Positions 1-11,709 are shown, counted from the stretch's first letter. The stretch: 64,000 bases of DNA from Pontederia crassipes (GCA_030549335.1 CM060196.1:23952501-24016500), one strand, 5' to 3'. The notes: a model not told the origin generated them from the letters alone. Program-made: numbers and translations.

Positions 1-835
1 CTCTCTGCGCAAGGTCGCGACTCGCAGAACACTTTCGATTTCTCATTTGAGTCATTTCTTCCTCTTCCTCTTCCTTAGAGGCTCAATTTGTTGTATTGCC
101 TCCGCCGCCGCCGCTCCTCTTCAACCTCCAACGGTCGTTCATTTTGACTTCTGAGGCATGCATTGTCACTAATTGTTCACTATTGTCGTTGTATTCCCTC
201 TCAATGTGTTGAACCTATGTTTGTCTTGCTAATGCTAATGTGCATATGTGTCGACTACTGAATGGTGTTATATTTGTTAATAATCATTGTGTTATCTGTG
301 TCAATATTATTATGATGTGTTATATGTTTCAATCATCCTATCAATGACTATTACCTATTGAATATAATGATTGCTAATGCTAATGTCGATTGGACGATTG
401 GTTTCAATATTATTGTTATATGTTTCTATCTATGCAACATTAGTAGTCCTTTGAATCATTGATAGTTAATAGTTTGATGTCATTGATTAAGTATACAATG
501 GTAATGTATAAAAGTAAAAGAAATGAAATTGAGAAAAGTTCTATATCTCAAGTGTTAATAATCTTCTTAGCAGTCATTATAATTTTTTTTATCATAAACC
601 TAATGAGCTAGTGTGATTATAAAGAAATAGTACATACTAACTCATTAGTTTTATGATAAAACAAAATAAAAAAATAATGTATGCCTGGATTAAAAGATCA
701 TTAATGCATGAGATATTAAGAATTATCTAAATTTCACTTTTTACTTTTATACATTGGCGTTTTATATTATTGTACATTGTCATTTTAATGATATGTGTAT
801 TTTTTTTTGTCGAAGTCGGCATACAAAATTTTGGA

Positions 836-2889
836 ATGGAGGATAATGCAATGACTGATATTGGATCTAATCCTACTTCTGGTGATATCGTCATCGAGTC
901 TGCACATCTAATCCAAACCCTGTAAAAGGAAGTATTGATACTTCCAATCAAATAGAGATAATTAAGAGGAAGCCTAGTAAAAACAAATCTGAAATTTGGA
1001 ATTATTTTGAAAAGTTTACTTCAGATCATGAAGCTAGAGCAAGGTGCAAATATTGTAAAAATGATTTTGCCACAGACCCTAATAAGCATGGGACTACTAG
1101 TTTATTTAAACATTTAAAAAGATGTAAGAAGTTCCCACATAGAAGTGAAGTGAAGGGACAAAAGATGGCACAAAGCCAATAGGGAGCAGCAAAACCATTA
1201 GTTCCTCATTCATATAACTATGAGGATTGTAGAAGAGCCTTGGCTGAGTTTGCGATATGCGATGAGCAAGCCTTCAGAGTTGTAGAAGGTGTTGGTTTTC
1301 GTAGGTATTCAAAATGCTTGGAACCTAGATTTATGATTCCTTCAAGATTTACTATTGCAAGAGAATGTTATCAATTATATCTTGACGAAATGGATAAACT
1401 CAAGGCACTTTTTAAAAAATCTTCTTCACGTATTTGCCTAACCACTGACACTTGAACATTTTGTCAGAAATTGTGTTATATGTGTCTCACAGCACACTTT
1501 ATTGATGAAGATTGGGTTTTACATAAAAGGGTTCTTAATCTTTGTCAAATTGAAGGCCATAAGGGTGAGGACATTGCTAAAGCTGTTGAAAAGTGTTTAT
1601 TAGCATGGGAGATTGAAAAGGTATTCACCATCACCGTTGACAATGCTTCGGCCAATGATAAAGCTATTGGTCATTTGAAAAAGAAATTAAATAGTTGGAA
1701 AGGTTTGATTTGTAATGGTGATTTTATTCACATCAGATGTTGTGCACATACACTAAATCTTATAGTCAAAGATGGCTTGCAAGATATGAAATCAGCGATT
1801 GTATCAATTCGAGAGGCTGTTCACTATGTGAGATCGTCTCCAGCACGATTTGAAAAATTCAAAAGATTTATACAAGAGGAGAAAATTACTAGACAATATA
1901 TGTGTTATTATGGATGTTCCAACTCGATGGAATTCAACCTATTTAATGTTGGAACGAGCTAAAAATTTTCAAAAAGTATTTGAGAGGTTGGATGAAGAAG
2001 ATAGGGGATATCAATCACATTTCAAAGATAACAATTGTGTGCCGCCAACAGCTGAAGATTGGGAAACTGCTCGAAATTTTGTGATGTGAAATTTTTTTAT
2101 GATGCAACATGTAACTTGTCTGGCTCTTCGTTTGTGACATCTTGTGCTTGCTTTCATGAGATTGTATATGTTCAATCTCAAATTGCAAAATGGAGTAATG
2201 GTCATGATGCGTACTTGCAAAAGATGGCTTGCGACATGAGATCTAAATACGATAAGTATCGGGGAAAACCTGAAAATATTAATCCATTGATACTTATCGC
2301 TGTTGTATTAGATCCTAGATATAAACTTGGCTATGTTGAATGGAACTATACGGATCTCTATGATTCAACCATAGCTACTATGATTGTTACAAAGGTTCAA
2401 GATAGCATGTTTCATATGTATGACTATTATGCACATGAGGTCAGTAATGACTCAACTTCTCAAGTGGAAAACACAAATTCTATAACTGGCGCTGAAAATG
2501 TAAATGTTGATGAGAAGACAGCAAGGATTCATCAATGGAGTATACTGCAAAAGGAAAAAAAGAATACTGACAACAAATCTGAAATTGAAAGATATTTGAT
2601 GGAACCTTGTGAGGGCGAAGAGAATTTTGATATTCTAAATTGATGGAAGGTCAATTCCACAAAGTATAGAGTGCTCTCTCTAATGGCACGTGATGTTTTG
2701 GCTGTTCCAGTCTCTACAGTTCCTTCGGAGTCTGTCTTTAGCACTGGGGGACGCATTCTTGATTTTTTTCTATCACAAAAAATGGCAGAAGCTCTCGTGT
2801 GCACACAAAGTTGGCTATCGTCACCATATTTTAAAGTTGAAGAAGATTTTGATCAATTCGATGTCACAAACAATATAATTATAGGTTAA
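836..2889 (+). pseudogene. hAT transposase pseudogene (BED finger, RICESLEEPER-like)
   Basis: The parts appear in family order. A BED zinc finger is encoded at about 985-1140 (SEIWNYFEKF, then CKYC, then an HLKRC-type end). The catalytic-region blocks follow at 1240-2640, including LTTDT, TVDNASAND, CCAHTLNLIVKDGL and VLDPRYKLGYVEW. The hAT C-terminal dimerisation domain is at about 2670-2830 (LSLMARDVLAVPVSTVPSES). The reading frame is not intact: there is a frame change between about 880 and 910, and in-frame stops near 1180, 1453 and 2641. The last two replace a tryptophan expected in the family (TTDT-W and ILN-W), which fits TGG-to-TGA decay of a silenced copy. The domain around 1900-2090 also shifts frame. 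It cannot encode an active transposase. Family assignment is strong; the exact start at 836 is the first plausible ATG. Confidence 0.85.
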
Positions 2890-3215
2890 AGTTATATTAT
2901 TGTACTTACATATTGTGTAACTCTTTCATTTTTTATATGTTAATCATGTTATTGATTATGGCAATTTGGTGCACTTTTTTCTTGTTATGTAGAAGCTATC
3001 GGGAGCACCCAAGTTGGAACATCAACTTCATCGTTAGATTAAATGATAACAAACAATTAACTCTTTCAATTGTGAATTTGTGGGTATGTGGATGTTTCTT
3101 TTCTATCTCATGCCTTCATTTGATGAAACTTCAAATAATCTTAAGTGCTAAACTATTTCATAGGTTTGGTGTACGACTCCATGCTGGTTAGCAGTTATTT
3201 ATTCTTCAATATTTA

Positions 3216-3660
3216 TTCACACATGTAATGGACCTCCTAAGTCTTTTATGAATAGTTCTTGAATTGTTCCTGAATCTTAATATTTATTCATGAATCTTAT
3301 TCTTTTTAGTCACACATGTAATGGACCTCCTAAATCTTTTCTGAATTGTTCCTTAATTGTTCCTGAATCTTATTCTTTTTAGTGGCACATGTAATGGACC
3401 TCCTAAATCTTTTTTGAATTGTTCCTAAATCTTAATATTTATTCCTGGTTCTTATTCTTTTTAGTCACACATGTAATGAACCTTTTGATTCAACTTTCAT
3501 GTCTAAAGAGAATTTATGAAATCATATATTATTATTGTTTTTAGCCACACATGTAATGGACCTCCTAAATATTTTTTAAATTGTTCCTGAATCTTAATAT
3601 TTATTCCTAAATCTGATTCTTTTTAGTCACACATGTAATGGACCTTCTAGTTCAACTTTC
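3216..3660. repeat. Degenerate minisatellite, about 80-bp period, six copies
   Basis: A core ACATGTAATGGACCTCCTAA recurs at about 3221, 3315, 3387, 3469, 3549 and 3631. Between copies there are variants of TTGTTCCTGAATCTTA and TTCTTTTTAGTCAC. Spacing varies from about 72 to 94 bases, so copies have gained and lost sequence. It lies in the non-coding part downstream of the hAT transposase. Confidence 0.75.
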
Positions 3661-4555
3661 ATGTCTGCCATGCCAAATCTGATTTCTGAATTGTTCCAAC
3701 AACATTCAACTCCAAACATGGATTCTATTTATGATATCATATCTACCATCATACAACTAATAAAAATATGAAGGTATTCTTGACCTGGATACAACTTCTG
3801 AGTTGTTCAAAACATCTAAAGGGTTGAAGTTCATTGTTTGGAAGCTTCTTCCTTGATCATGATCGGCTTGATGTCATAGGATTGCTAAACATATTTTGAA
3901 TTCTGATAGTTATCTTTCGATATCATGTACAAGTGCCACTTCACCATTGGATTGATGGGCAAGTATCCTTTTTATATCTAAACATTTATATTAGAAAGTT
4001 TGTTCATTGAACCAGTAAACCCTTTGTCTGTAGTTTGGGAATTTTGTTGCCTGATGTATGATCTTCCTTGACATGGGGTGGATCAATATTCAGATTGCTC
4101 TTCTTTAGAATATTGCTGCAATTTTTTTATGACTCAATTGTCTACTCTTAACTCTTAATCTTCTATCTTATTTACATGACAACAGGTGATGGTGATGCAT
4201 TGTGGAGTCGTGGAGCTTTGATGGAAGTAGAGATTAGACTACATAAGAAGTTCTCAATTTAGAATGTACTGATGTGATGTGCTCTAAACTCTTTATTAAG
4301 AATGGATGTAATGGTGTATGTCGTATGATGGATTATTTATTTCCTATGATGATTTTGTCATTTTGATCAATTTAGAATGATGTATGTCTTAAATTTATTT
4401 CGTATGATGTTGGACATGGATGTAATGATTTATGTCATATGATGTTGGACATGTAAACTTGCTTATTTTGATTAATTTAGAATATTATCTTTATATTTTT
4501 GTAGCTACTTGTTTATTTCTTCAAAAAATACTTCTGATGCCTTCAAAGGAAAAAT

Positions 4556-4729
4556 TCCCGGTTCAAATTCGGTCCCGGTCCCGGTTTGTCGGGTCAGACC
4601 CGAACCCGAACCCGGAACCGGCCGGGTCCGGGACTGGTACCGGGTCCAATGTTTCCCGACCCCGGTAGAAACCGGGTCGGGACCGGGTCCGTCCAAACCC
4701 GGACTCGGTACCGGTTCTGCTCGGCCCTA
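4556..4729. repeat. GC-rich hAT subterminal repeat block
   Basis: Short GGTCCCGG, CCGGGTC and GACCCGG motifs are packed in both orientations over about 170 bases in an otherwise AT-rich region. In hAT elements such subterminal repeats are transposase binding sites. Open frames across this block are an artefact of the repeat. Confidence 0.65.
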
Positions 4730-5092
4730 TATGATATAGCAACGATTTGAAAGTTTTCAAATGCGTCAGTGATTACGAATCACATCTTACTAGTTTTAAT
4801 AGTTACACATTTCGATAAAAGTTTTAATCGCTCAGATCTTAGGTCGATCTCAAGCCAATGGTTATATACATAATCGCCACGCAAAAAAAAAAATGGCATT
4901 CGAATTTTTTTTTACTTAAGTTAAGTTAACTTATGAACTAATTCATGTACTTCCATATTCTTGGTGATAAAATGAGATTATGATTCGATGTTGAAGTACT
5001 TGAAACATGTGATTTTGGACTTCGTAAGTTCAAAATCACACATTTCAAGTACACGAATTTTTTGACATGGCTTAATGTTCTCTGTTACAAAA

Positions 5093-5596
5093 ATGATAAA
5101 GTCATATCGTAGTTGGATTCGTCGTTGGAAGGATAAACATGGCGTCATAACTGAAGAATATAAGGATGACGTTGATGAATTCATTAATGTGGCATATCAA
5201 AATGAAGGTGTTGCTTTTTCATATGGCGAAATCTTATGCCCATGCCGGAAGTGCAAATGTTATCAGTGAAAAGTAAGATATGATGTGCAGAAAGATTTAT
5301 ATTACAACGGTTTCTTACTTACATACACCAATTGGTTCTTTCATGACGAAGAAAGATGGGCTAAAGAAATAAATAATGTAGATACCGTTGTGGGCGACTC
5401 GAGCAATCCGTACAGGGACATGATACAAGATGCAATATTAGGAGAAAATATTGGTGAAACATTGATTGAAGAAGACCCGAATCCTTCGGCTTCTAAGTTT
5501 TATAATCTTCTCGAAGAAGCAGATGAACCTTTATGGGATGGATGCGTGAAGCAAATTACACTTTCTGCAGTGGCACAACTAGTGAACTTAAAATAA
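5093..5596 (+). pseudogene. CACTA transposase N-terminal fragment (Transpos_assoc domain)
   Basis: The translation contains SWIRRWKDKHG, EEFI-like DEFINVAYQNEG and the paired cysteines of CPCRKCKC, followed in the same frame by NGFLLTYTNWFFHDEERW and DEPLWDGC. These are the conserved landmarks of the transposase-associated domain and the start of the TNP2 transposase of En/Spm elements. An in-frame TGA at 5267-5269 separates the two halves, and the frame ends at 5596 long before the catalytic domain. It is therefore a truncated, non-functional remnant. Family assignment is by motif recognition. Confidence 0.75.
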
Positions 5597-6091
5597 GAAG
5601 GAGATAGAGTAGGAGATAGAGTTTTTTAAATATTTTGCTTTTGTGATAGTTGCTCCACCGTCGATGGGGAACATAGTCGGTACGTCTCGACCACATGACA
5701 ACGATCGTCATGTCACACCAGATTATTTTTTGTATATTACATAATTTTATATAGGAGCCAAATTTTATGTATTTTCTTATGATGACAGTTGACACCCTAC
5801 CGCCACCGTCGAGAATACCAGACGCTTCATCACATTCTAGCGTTGGCAAGCGACATCTTACGCCACGTGATATATTTATTGTTATTGACATTTCTCAATT
5901 AATTATATTAATTATTTTTTAATAATGTCAGTTGTTACGCCGCCGATAGCACAAGCTCCTGACTCAATTCATTCAGACGAGCGGACTACCACTGATCATG
6001 CGGTACGCATCAATCGAGGTGAGAACATTACTATACATCTATCAATTATCATAATTTTAATTTAGTATGACACTAATGATTTATTATGTAT

Positions 6092-7670
6092 TAGGGCCCG
6101 TAGCTGATGTCGAACCTTCACAGCCTACCCCAGCTGTACCGGATGATAATTCCTCTTCGAGTGATGAAGAGGGGTTACACGATAATGGGGTGGTCACTGT
6201 GAATAATATTGCTCGACCGTAAGTTAAATAAGTTGTACAAATTTTGTTATAGTTTTGGTTATCATTGAAAATTAATTCTTCTTTGTAATTGGCAGGATCA
6301 CTTTCATACTCGCTAGTACCGTGCAGGATGTCAGTGCTCTCGTTCTTTCCCACTTGTCGGAAGGGGTAGGATCCTGAAAAGATGTCCCAATTCAAGTGCG
6401 GAATGACATCTTTCGAGCCTTTACGGTACGATCTTCTATTTGGGTTACATAATTCGATTTATATTTATTTTAAAATTACTAAGTTTTAACGTTTTATTTG
6501 TAGGAAGCAAATCAGCTTCATCCGGATCTTAGTTTAGGGATGATCCGAAGAGCTTTTGAGTAGGTCGCTACGAAACACCTCCGAAATCGATTATACAAGT
6601 TTCTCAATGTCGTCACATCCGCCGGCCTCACTTTAGAGCAGGGCATACAAAGATGCCCAAGACATATTAGGCGCTCGGTTTGAGAGTCCCTCTATAGGAA
6701 GTGGTAAGTATGTATACTTTTACATTATTTTTGTGAAAATTATAGTTTTTCAAAGTGTAAGTATTTGATGTTCACAAAGGACGGATGAACGATGGTAAAG
6801 GAAGTCGAAAAAGACAAGAGTTAACCATCTTTCGAAGCAGAGGCCCACATTCACACAGGGAGATCGATGCGATTTGACGAGCATCGACGGCGCATGGTAA
6901 TTTACATATAAATTCAATTTATCAAACTTTTGACTTATACTTATGTTATCGAATTTGAAACTTTATTGTAGGAGGAGAAAGAAGGTGGTCTCGTAGACTT
7001 TTGTGTGGTCTATGAGGCCACGCATAAGAGCCGGAAGACAAACGACTTAATCACGTCCACTGCTCGTAGGTTTCTGATAAGTCTCATGACATGGTCATTT
7101 GGTTGTTACCGTTAGTGCACTATTTTTTAAATACATAATGTTTAAATTTTATAGGATGAGTATAATGTGAAAATGGCTAAAAAGTATGGAGATGATCTGA
7201 GTACTCAGCCACCAGATAATGTTTCTTCGTTGATTTTGTCATGTTTTTAATTTGTGTTTCTTGATATATAATTTATATATTAAATGATTGTATGATTTTT
7301 TTATTTCGTAGAGGACCCTGTTGTTTGGGAGGAGTGGACAACACGACATGAGGGGGTACTTGCGTGGCCACGGCACAGCCACTCAGATACCTAGGAGGAT
7401 CGGAGGATATGCAGGCAGTCCATCCGCTGCGAGCTCATCCGCTGCACCTGATGTGACATAGTTGTCACAACAGCTATCACAGTAGTTATCGGAGCAGATA
7501 TCGCGGCAGGTGTCGCAGCAGTTGTCGCAGCAGTTGGCTCTGCTATTGCAGGCGATTCAGGGATTGATCCCGACACAAAATCCATTCCCGCGAGGCCATG
7601 GACCGAGCACTTCTGGGTCGAATATTCGGAATGATAACAATAACTCCCAAACTTAGGATAGAAACAACTC
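6092..7670 (+). pseudogene. En/Spm TnpA/PttA-like gene remnant (Transposase_24)
   Basis: Short coding pieces separated by intron-like AT-rich gaps can be followed on the plus strand. An acidic piece (DDNSSSSDEEG) lies at 6092-6230 with a GTAAGT donor. A piece at 6297-6428 (FILASTVQDVSALVLSHLSEG) precedes another at 6505-6700. The best marker is at about 6970-7070, where the translation reads VDFCVVYEATHKSRK, matching the YEATHKSRKT signature of plant Transposase_24 proteins. DEYNVKMAKKYGDD follows near 7155 and a glutamine-rich or serine-rich tail runs to about 7670. Several stops interrupt the pieces, so it is a pseudogene. Exon limits are approximate. Confidence 0.6.
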
Positions 7671-7949
7671 ATGAATACAAAAAATATTTTTGCTACTTAT
7701 AGATTTAGATATACATATAGTTTATTAGTTCGGTTTATTGCTTTTCGTATTCTTATGTTCAATATTATGCCTGTGATGCTTTTATATTGCCTGTGATGCT
7801 CTTATATTGCATGTGATGCCCTTATACTGCCTGTGATGCTATTATATTGCTTGTGATGCTTTTATCAATGCATTTTTATATGCATTATATAATTGTATGA
7901 TTTGAGAAGGGGAAAAATGAGGATTGGATGGGTAAAAAAATCTGTAAAT

Positions 7950-8400
7950 GGCGTCTCCATGGCGTCCCATTCGCGTCGCAAAGGCTGTCGACGCTAAGTT
8001 AAATATATTGTCCTTAGCGCCATAGTCGTGTCTCATTGGCGACGCGTACACCATTATATTACGTCACCTCAGGACTTTCTAGCGTCTAGAGTAGCGACAC
8101 GTGGGTGCCGAAATAGCGTCTCATAGCTTGTGCCCCTTGCGCGTCGACTTAGCGATGCTTATCTTCTACTCACAGTCGCAAACTTCGCGTCTTAATAACG
8201 TTGAGATAGTGTCAAGTAGTAGCGCTAGTAGCGTCCCATTTTCTTTGACTCCATTGCGACGCTAGTAGCCACCAATATGCAACGTCCCATTTTTATGGCG
8301 CTAGATACACGCCAATGAGACGCTCTTCACAACGTAAACATAATAGTGCCACCCTAGCGTCGCATATCTTGAATCGCTAATCTCTCATTTTCTTGTAGTG
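7950..8400. repeat. CACTA 3' subterminal repeat zone and terminal inverted repeat
   Basis: Motifs such as GCGTCGC, TAGCGTC and GACGC recur in both orientations, ending at the CTTGTAGTG terminus at 8400. This is the expected layout of En/Spm transposase binding sites. Confidence 0.7.
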
Positions 8401-8716
8401 GCCTCCCCCCTCTGCGAGTTCGTACAGAGGGGGGCGCCTTTTACTTCCTCTCCGCGCGTGAGGAAGTCGCAAGGGGGACCATCACCTCCCTCTGGGAGCT
8501 CGCGCGTCGTCAAGCTCGCACAGGGGGCGTTGACCCCCTTGTTTCCTCCTCGTCGTGTGTGAGGGGGCCGATGCCCCCTCTACGAGCTCACGTGCTGCCG
8601 AGCTCGCAAGGAGGGCACGGCCCCTGTTTCTTCCTCGCGTGGGCAAGGAAGTTGTGAGGGGGTTCGACACCCCCCTTTCCCCTTCGTCAGCCGCGATGGG
8701 GGCGCGAGCTCCCCTT
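8401..8716. other. GC-rich block with repeated GAGCTCGC-type motifs, unidentified
   Basis: About 316 bases of GC-rich sequence sit directly against the CACTA end. GAGCTCGC, AAGCTCGCA and runs such as CCCCCTCT and GAGGGGG recur, partly as inverted copies. The 79-aa minus-strand frame inside is low-complexity Arg/Ala/Ser and does not look like a protein. It could be a captured or tandemly grown piece of another element. I cannot name it. Confidence 0.4.
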
Positions 8717-9975
8717 TTCATTTTTTATTTTTAATATGAATTCATTATATATTTATATTATTTTACTAATTTTTTATATTATGTTGATGAAAGAGAAATA
8801 ATTAATGTGGGAGATATTAATTACAAATTAAAATTAAAATTGAGAGACTTTCTAATTATAAATTAAAATTTGAGAATCGTTATAATTTACCCTTATATCT
8901 TTTTCTCTTTTTTTTCTTTTCCCTTGTCCCAACCCGGCATTACAATACATATTAGAGAGATGATGATAACATTTCCTATCTCGGCAACCAAAGCTCATGT
9001 GGATGTGATACTTTAGAGAAACAACAATACTTCTCTTAACTTACCGTACAAAATTCTTAGCCTAGAGTAACAACCAAAGCTCATGAGGGATGCTTCATTT
9101 CCCACAATTTTTTTTGGGAACTGAAGTAACAATCGAGTGTACTCAACTTCATATCCAATCTAGCCTTTGATTCATTTTTACTATTCTTACCACATTGTTT
9201 CCACCTAGTGATTCTTATTGTTCTTACCAGATCATATAAAGCAAAACATTAATATGTAGTGTTATTACAGATTACTTAGGATTTGTTTTCACTTATTAGT
9301 CTTACGGAATATACATAAGTATATAACAAAAACGTTAAAGATTTTTTGTTCCACCTGACGATTCCGATTATTCTTACCGTGAAGAAAGCATTAAAGAACG
9401 TTCTAAAAGGAGGAGGAAAAGTAATTTTAAAAGTATATTTAAATAACACTACTAGATAAAAGATTAAAAGCACGGATTCGCACCACCACCCAAAAAAAAA
9501 GGGGCAAGCACGTTGTATAGATATTTTACATGGGTAAAACATGACACCACCATGGACTCCATCCAAGACTCCTCTCACTTAATTTACAAAGATAGAACAT
9601 AATTTTTACAGAACGATCCAATGGGCGTCGCGCGACGTCCAAATAAATCTAAAAATCTTTTCCCTCAGAAATAGTCCTTTTTATTGAAAGCAAAGAGTGA
9701 TAACTTCTTACCGGGAAAAAAAAAAGAGTGATAACTACGTAACCCACCCGGTCGCACCATGCATGCATGACCTCCACGTACGTCTCGCACTGCAGCATTA
9801 GTCGGCGGCTCCTGCGCCTTCGACCACCCCTCGATCCAACTCCATCTCCTTCACCTGCGTCCTCCCCTCCGCTTGCTTTGCGTCACCTCCCTTCCTTTCC
9901 TCCGCCACTGCCACAGATGGATCTACATGTAAGCTCCATAGATTGAATTGTTAAGCTCAGATACAAGTTCAAGGT
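8717..9975. other. Intergenic, AT-rich; 3' flank of LTI65-like gene
   Basis: No coding frame with recognisable content is present. The right part (about 9700-9975) should hold the 3' untranslated region of the minus-strand LTI65-like gene. The frame at 9276-9578 has no protein-like features. Confidence 0.5.
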
Positions 9976-11447
9976 CTAACCTTTCCTCTCAGTCTCGTTC
10001 GCCGGGGAGGAGCGAGGGCTCCGTCCCCCGCCGAAGAAGGAGGTGACTGCGCCTCTAATCGTCCCCATGACTCCGACTCCTCGTCCGCTGTCACCTTCGC
10101 CGGAGTCTGTCGCCGTCGGGGCTACCGGCGTAGCGTCCTTCGGCACCTTCTCCTTTCTCATCCTCAACGTGTCCGATATTACTTCGGACAGCGCCCTGTC
10201 CTCCTCCCCGGGCTTCAGCTTCGTAGAAAGGTACCCCGTCACTCCCTTGCTGGGCTGCTTCGTCGTGCTCGCGTCGACGCTCTCCGAGGTCTGAGGTCCC
10301 TGCTGCACCTTCTCCATGACGGCCGTCCCTGCCTCGGCCACCTTGTTGTACACTGTCGAAGCCGCGTCTTTCGCGGTCGACGATATCTTCTCAGTGTAGC
10401 TCTGCTCTCCGCCGCCGCCGCCGCCGCCGACGGTGGTCGAAGCCCCCTGAACTTTCTCCTTCACGGTCGCTCCCGCTTGCGCCACCTTCTCGTACACCGT
10501 CGCCGCTGTGGCCTTCGTCGCGGACGTCAGCTTCCCCGCGTAGCTCATTGTTTGCTCTTCGTCTTCCTTGGCTGCCGCATTCTGTTCTTCGTTTTCCTTG
10601 GACTTCTCAGCAGAGCTCGCGTTCGGCTTCTCAGAGATGGCCATGGCTTCGAATGACTGGATCACCGGTGACTCACCCACCTCCTCGCCAGCTGCACCAA
10701 AATTTTATCGTTCATCTTGTTAAATAATGAACAGTAAGATAAATTTCGAACGTAAACCAGGAATTAGTCACCTCTAATGTGGCCGGCCGTGGCGGACTTC
10801 GGGGCGGCCGGATCCTCTTCCAAACCCCCGATCATGACCTCCCTCAGGGGCACCTTCTCCCAGTCTCTGATGTGTTCACCAGCGCTCGCAGCGGCTGGGG
10901 CGCCGGTTCCGGCGTCGTGATCTGCAATCACTGTTGGCTCACGATGAGACAAGTCGTAGGCAACTTGATAACTGCTATCAAATTTCTTTCCGAAAGAGAC
11001 CAGAAGGGACGTACTGGTAGTGCCGCCATGGACATCCGCGTCTTCCACCCTCTCGTCTCCGCCTTCCTCGTTGTCTTCCTCCTCGTAACCGTCCTCTTCC
11101 TCGCTCGTGTCCTGATCGTGCACGTCGTCGTCATGGGCGTCGTGTCCATGGTCGTGGCCGTGCTTCTTCTTGATGGTGTCCTTTATCCTCTTCACCTTCT
11201 CCTTTACCTTCTTGAGCACCGGCTTCTTCTCATGGTGCCCATGCTCCTCCTCTCCGACTTCAATAGCTAGAACAAATTAACAATAAATACCGATTACTAA
11301 TAAACGTCGCCATTGACGACCTGTGATGAGATATGCACAGGTTAACACAGCTGCTGCTAACTTCTGACCTCCATGAAGACCGGATCCATGAAGGTCGTCC
11401 GGTTGCGGGCGGCCGAGCGGGGGAACGACGCCGTGTTCTATCGCCAT
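9976..11447 (-). CDS. LTI65: LTI65/LTI78 (RD29)-like stress-induced protein
   Basis: Three exons join in frame to 429 aa: 11447-11369, 11266-10772 and 10691-9976, with GT-AG introns. Start ATG 11447 gives MAIEHGVVPPLGRPQPDDLHG. Exon 2 opens with a lysine-rich block (KKPVLKKVKEKVKRIKDTI) then a His/Asp/Glu-rich acidic stretch, the usual N-terminal layout of RD29B/LTI65. The middle has two Ser/Thr/Ala-rich repeats (SYAGKLTSATKATAATVYEKV and SYTEKISSTAKDAASTVYNKV). The C-terminus carries the family signature YLSTKLKPGEEDRALSEVIS (about residues 345-366). The family is disordered, hydrophilic and induced by ABA, cold, drought and salt; molecular function is not settled. ABRE and DRE/CRT motifs lie upstream (11589-11709). 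Nothing appears broken. Confidence 0.9.
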
Positions 11448-11507
11448 CTCGATCAAAACCAAAGGGACACTTTCTCACAGGTAGATTGCTATACTGTAAG
11501 AAGATTT

Positions 11508-11515
11508 CATATAAA
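11508..11515 (-). promoter_or_regulatory. TATA-like element of LTI65-like gene
   Basis: TTTATATG on the minus strand, about 60 bases upstream of the ATG at 11447. Position and sequence fit a TATA box; no transcript start is known. Confidence 0.4.
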
Positions 11516-11588
11516 GGGGACACGATTGAAGGAGGAGGATAAAGTTTGATGGAGGTGGGTCGTGTTCTTGCGTGCCACCTGTTGATGT

Positions 11589-11709
11589 ACGTGGTGGTTG
11601 CAGGGGCAGGCAACCACTGACTGCCTTCATGGGAATTGAGACGTGGCGCGACAGAGAGGGTGGCCATGGCCATTGCATTGCGTGCAACCACTGACTGCCC
11701 ACGTCGGTC
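11589..11709 (-). promoter_or_regulatory. ABRE and DRE/CRT cluster upstream of LTI65-like gene
   Basis: ACGTGGC, the classical ABA-responsive element, is on the plus strand at 11641-11647. Another ACGTGG is at 11589-11594. At 11698-11709 the minus strand reads GACCGACGTGGG, which joins a CCGAC core (DRE/CRT, the DREB/CBF site) to an ABRE core. ABRE plus DRE is the known promoter logic of RD29-type genes, so the motifs support the gene call. Confidence 0.6.

Larger units (their letters stand above)
1..4729 (+). mobile_element. Decayed hAT (Ac-like, RICESLEEPER-type) transposon, left end outside window
   Basis: The core is a broken hAT transposase gene (836-2889). The right end is marked by a GC-rich subterminal block (about 4556-4729) full of CCGGGTC/GACCCGG motifs in both orientations, ending in CTCGGCCCTA. 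Such blocks are typical of plant hAT ends. The left end is not visible, so no terminal inverted repeat or 8-bp target duplication can be paired. Bases 1-835 look like an untranslated leader with CT-rich and (CCG)n stretches and no coding frame. Bases 2890-4550 are non-coding and include a degenerate minisatellite. The right boundary at 4729 is an inference from the motif block and could be off by a few bases. Confidence 0.7.
4730..8400 (+). mobile_element. Deleted CACTA (En/Spm) transposon, left end missing
   Basis: The right end is clear: the element stops with TTTTCTTGTAGTG at 8388-8400, the reverse complement of the CACTACAAGAAAA end of plant CACTA elements. It is preceded by a subterminal zone (about 7950-8390) rich in GCGTC, TAGCGTC and GACGC motifs. 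Coding remnants are a TNP2-type N-terminus (5093-5596) and a Transposase_24 (PttA/En-Spm) region (6092-7670). No matching CACTA left end was found. The bulk of TNP2, including its catalytic region, is absent between them. The exact left limit is unknown; the element may be cut by the hAT element next to it. Confidence 0.7.

Noticed and set aside
4505-4760. Several overlapping frames rich in Pro/Gly/Arg/Thr
   Set aside because: They come from the CCGGGTC repeats of the hAT end.
10779-11270. Plus-strand frame of 163 aa, hydrophobic
   Set aside because: It is antisense to exon 2 of the LTI65-like gene; the hydrophobic look reflects the complement of charged codons.
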